The notes under the pieces are model-generated. The model saw only the letters and a list, made by a program, of their open reading frames with translations, was not told where the DNA came from and ran no database searches. This document shows, in pieces, positions 38,286-40,474 of a stretch of 40,474 nucleotides of DNA (within the stretch, counting starts at the first letter, position 1; the number at the start of each line of letters is the position of its first letter). Made by a program: the position numbers and the translations under genes. Source of the DNA: Clostridiales bacterium (lineage in GTDB: Bacteria > Bacillota > Clostridia > Lachnospirales > Lachnospiraceae); NCBI GenBank assembly GCA_012518885.1, contig JAAYRG010000131.1:1-40474 (forward strand), given 5' to 3'.

Positions 38286-38495
38286 TATCCTACCTCCATT
38301 AATAATTATCTAGTATTAATATTTAGTATGTTTTCTATAATCTTATTACCATTCTAGTTAGCAACATGGCCTTAATTATCTCTTGTACTATTACTCCATT
38401 ACAAATGCATGTTTTCACAGCATTATTAGTTATTATAACATAATCAATATCCATTTACGACCCTTTTTTCATTTTTATCCAGTGTAATACCCCAC

Positions 38496-38558
38496 AAAAA
38501 AGCATGGTACCATAGCCCTTATAAACACAGTTTTTGGTTTATAAGGGCTATGATACCA
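38496..38558 (-). terminator. Long hairpin terminator downstream of the integrase
   Basis: On the minus strand a 22-base stem (TGGTATCATAGCCCTTATAAAC with its complement, one G-T wobble) and ten-base loop is followed by TGCTTTTTTG. It can end integrase transcription before the chromosomal operon. Its length is unusual for a simple terminator. Confidence 0.75.
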
Positions 38559-38735
38559 TTTATATATTATTATATATAATTTAGCCTTAATATTTTTAAT
38601 CTTCTAATCTCTTCATAGTTGGGAACTTTTTATAATACATCTTCATATCTCTCCATTTCCCTTTATTTCAGTGAATCGTCTATTCTCTACGGTCTTCATA
38701 GAAGCTTACCACACCCCATATCAGCATACCTTTTT

Positions 38736-38775
38736 GTTGTAGTACACGTTGTACTTTGGGGTCGTTTGTTGTAGT
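38736..38775. repeat. Short direct repeats beside the integrase, possible arm-binding sites
   Basis: GTTGTAGT at 38736-38743 and 38768-38775, and GTTGTACT at 38748-38755. AGTACA-CGT-TGTACT forms a small palindrome in the same block, and ACCCCA/TGGGGT flank it. Tn916-type integrases bind short direct repeats near the element ends through their N-terminal domain. Confidence 0.4.
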
Positions 38776-38828
38776 GAATCTAAACTCTTTAGGATGAGAA
38801 CTTTCCTTCCCATCATGTTAAATTGTTC

Positions 38829-40064
38829 TTAGAAAAAGTCTATCTTCTTTGATAACTCTTCCAGTGATTCCTGCTTCTTACTATAATTGATTTCTGTGTA
38901 AATGTCCAGCGTTGTTTCGATATTAGCATGTCCCATAATCTCCTGTATAACTTTCACATTAGTTTCATTCTCACAAAGTCTGGAACAAAATGTGTGTCTC
39001 AGATGATGTGCTGAGAAGTGTGGAATAATTACCGGCTCTCTATGCTCTTTCTTGGCATCAATGATTTCTCTTGCATTGTGGCTCTCAGAAATTCTCTTGA
39101 TTGCTGAGTTGATACAGTGAGGATTATGAAGTGAGCCATTTCTATTGCTAAAAATGAAACCGTTCATTCCGTCCACTTCTGCCACACAAAAGCCGTCTTT
39201 TTTCTGTCTGTCGTATTCGTTCTTCAACGCATCGTACACGGTGTCCATCATCGGAATAAGTCGAGTTCCGGCTTCGGTCTTTGGCTTTGAAACCCCAAAG
39301 CAAACCTTTTCTCTTCTTGTGTAATACGTAACCGCATGATTCACATTGATGTTTCGATGCTTAAAATCAACATCTTTCCATCTAAGTCCGATACACTCTC
39401 CAATACGCATCCCTGTACCAAGTAAGGTAACAAACAACGGATACCAATGATAGTATTCCGGAGAATAACGAATCGCATCAATAAAAGCTTTCTGTTGCTC
39501 TACTGTAAGTGCATGACGTATGCCTTTGTTCTTTCCACTATTCTTTTTAATCTCAGCCATTACACCATCCGTAGGATTCTTTCGGATAATATCGTCTCTG
39601 ACTGCCATATCGAATATCGGATGAATTATCGTGTGGATGTTATCCAAGGTATTCACCGCAATATTCTTGTCATTCATCAGATGATAATAGAACATCTTCA
39701 CATCTGTATATTTGACATCTGCAATCAATCTGTTACCGAATTCATCTCTGACGAATCTGTTATACATATAGATGTAATTGCTTCTGGTGGTCTCACGCAA
39801 ATTGTACTTGGTACTCATATATCTATCGAATGCCATGTTAATTGTTGCTCGTCCACCCACATAGAAATCCAGTCCATCCATCTGACATCGGATCAAATCT
39901 TGTTCTTTCTCTCTAAGTGTAAATAAGTCTTTGGAATACACGTAACAACGCTTTCCGTATGGGTCTACATATGTGTATATGTACATCCCATCAATCTTTC
40001 TTTGGGATTCTCCCTTTTGAAGAACTCGTCCTTTGCTGTCCTTCCTCTGTTTTACTTTTGCCAT
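38829..40064 (-). CDS. Tn916-type tyrosine recombinase (integrase)
   Basis: This 411-residue site-specific recombinase has an N-terminal arm-binding domain (about 1-70, GMYIYTYVDPYGKRCYVYSK), a core-binding SAM-like domain (about 75-165) and a catalytic domain. The catalytic residues are complete: R220 (GTGMRIGE), K262 (SKPKTEAG), H353 and R356 (HHLRHTF), H379 (IMGHAN) and the nucleophile Y389 (DIYTE). It should excise and insert an integrative element lying to the right. GGAGAG precedes the ATG. Base composition is less AT-rich than the chromosome to the left, consistent with transfer. Confidence 0.96.
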   Translation of the reverse strand: MAKVKQRKDSKGRVLQKGESQRKIDGMYIYTYVDPYGKRCYVYSKDLFTLREKEQDLIRCQMDGLDFYVGGRATINMAFDRYMSTKYNLRETTRSNYIYMYNRFVRDEFGNRLIADVKYTDVKMFYYHLMNDKNIAVNTLDNIHTIIHPIFDMAVRDDIIRKNPTDGVMAEIKKNSGKNKGIRHALTVEQQKAFIDAIRYSPEYYHWYPLFVTLLGTGMRIGECIGLRWKDVDFKHRNINVNHAVTYYTRREKVCFGVSKPKTEAGTRLIPMMDTVYDALKNEYDRQKKDGFCVAEVDGMNGFIFSNRNGSLHNPHCINSAIKRISESHNAREIIDAKKEHREPVIIPHFSAHHLRHTFCSRLCENETNVKVIQEIMGHANIETTLDIYTEINYSKKQESLEELSKKIDFF

Positions 40065-40108
40065 CGTATCTCTCCTTCCTAATAGGAAAGGAAAGAAGCC
40101 TCTCTAGC

Positions 40109-40291
40109 CTATGCTTGGTCAGTCTCTTCATCTCTATGCAGGAATTCTAACCTCTCAAGCACGACCTGCGATATGGTCTTGTGATGCTCTTCGGCATACT
40201 TCGTAATCTGATTATGTTCGTCCAAAGTCACACGTACCCCTAATACTTTCTTCTTGGGATTATCAACTTGTGGTCGTCCATTTACATTCAT
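40109..40291 (-). CDS. Small ribbon-helix-helix protein
   Basis: This complete 60-residue protein begins MNVNGRPQVDNPKKK and continues KVLGVRVTLDEHNQITKYAEE then KTISQVVLERLEFL: a strand and two helices typical of ribbon-helix-helix DNA-binding proteins such as CopG or the N-terminal part of MobC. GGAGGT lies six bases before the ATG. It sits 44 bases before the integrase gene on the same strand, where Tn916-like elements carry accessory genes, and may regulate integrase expression or help mobilisation. It is not a normal Xis by sequence. Confidence 0.75.
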   Translation of the reverse strand: MNVNGRPQVDNPKKKVLGVRVTLDEHNQITKYAEEHHKTISQVVLERLEFLHRDEETDQA

Positions 40292-40375
40292 ACTGCTACC
40301 TCCGAATCATCTTATAATAAGTATATCACAGTTTCTATAAATGTTCAACACTTGTTAAACAAAAACTAAAACTTT

Positions 40376-40474
40376 TTATCTATACAAACCAGCCATATCC
40401 GGAACAAACTTCTTTGCCATTCCTTCATACTCGCCAGGGATTCTAAACTGCTCCAAATAGGCTTCGAATATATC
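40376..40474 (-). CDS. C-terminal fragment of an unidentified element protein
   Basis: An open frame enters from the right edge and ends at TAA (40376-40378), giving 32 residues starting DIFEAYLEQFRIPGEYEG and ending in AGLYR. It is not in the ORF track because its start is outside. The codon use and the context (upstream of the small RHH gene, same strand) fit an element gene. I do not recognise the family. Confidence 0.5.
   Translation of the reverse strand, partial: DIFEAYLEQFRIPGEYEGMAKKFVPDMAGLYR

Larger units (their letters stand above)
38286..38828. other. Chromosome-element junction region without genes
   Basis: No ORF that I can support. It contains a long hairpin (38496-38558), an AT-rich stretch, and closer to the integrase a less AT-rich part with repeated GTTGTAGT motifs. 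The junction of chromosome and element (attL or attR) should lie here, probably between the hairpin and about 38700, but the core repeat cannot be named without the other end. Confidence 0.5.

Noticed and set aside
38496-38558. Transposon terminal inverted repeat
   Set aside because: The arms are adjacent with a ten-base loop and followed by a T-run, which fits a hairpin terminator; no transposase lies between them.
39447-39926. 159-residue plus-strand ORF
   Set aside because: Antisense to the integrase; the integrase frame has all catalytic residues, so this is a shadow.

Overview
The window is AT-rich DNA from a low-GC Gram-positive bacterium of the class Clostridia. Evidence includes AGGAGG ribosome binding sites, TTG/GTG starts, a CIRCE operator on groESL, a Bacillus-type Pho box, a cdaA-cdaR pair, an HPr with both His15 and Ser46, and clostridial families that look like DUF6106 and DUF6062. 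I cannot place it below class; the two membrane proteins next to cdaA remind me of Lachnospirales-related genomes, which is only an impression. Nearly all of it is ordinary chromosomal core, mostly on the minus strand. The right end (about 38.5 kb onward) is the edge of an integrated mobile element.

Layout, left to right: the 5' half of addB (cut by the window edge, missed by the ORF track); a small membrane-anchored protein; a palindromic intergenic repeat; a two-domain NAD synthetase that lacks the expected glutaminase cysteine; a structured RNA with its own promoter and terminator (probable 6S RNA); purH behind a ZTP riboswitch; a DUF1461-type membrane protein; a complete Pho regulon operon (pstS-pstC-pstA-pstB-phoU-phoP-phoR) with a Pho box upstream of pstS; a dCMP deaminase; guaB; a DUF6106-like protein; groES-groEL; a DUF6062-like double zinc-motif protein; glnS; hisC; a class I aminotransferase; a cytidylate-kinase-like protein; a branched-chain amino acid ABC transporter (livF/G/M/H and binding protein); a divergent ClpX; a membrane-anchored HtrA protease; an HPr; cdaR and cdaA; two membrane proteins of unknown role; and a Tn916-type tyrosine integrase with a small ribbon-helix-helix gene and a truncated ORF at the right edge.

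Themes: purine and nucleotide metabolism (purH, guaB, dCMP deaminase, nadE), phosphate sensing and uptake, branched-chain amino acid uptake, and envelope or proteostasis functions (ClpX, HtrA, GroESL, c-di-AMP synthesis). The ORF track starts several genes inside or upstream of the Shine-Dalgarno sequence; I moved those starts to the codon spaced correctly behind it and say so in each entry.

I did not find an obviously new multi-gene system. The observations most worth checking are the NadE lacking its nucleophile, the PDZ-like insertion in PstA, the ClpX variant without the RKH pore loop, the RNA leader and terminator directly before nadE, and the c-di-AMP operon that carries HPr where glmM is usual.
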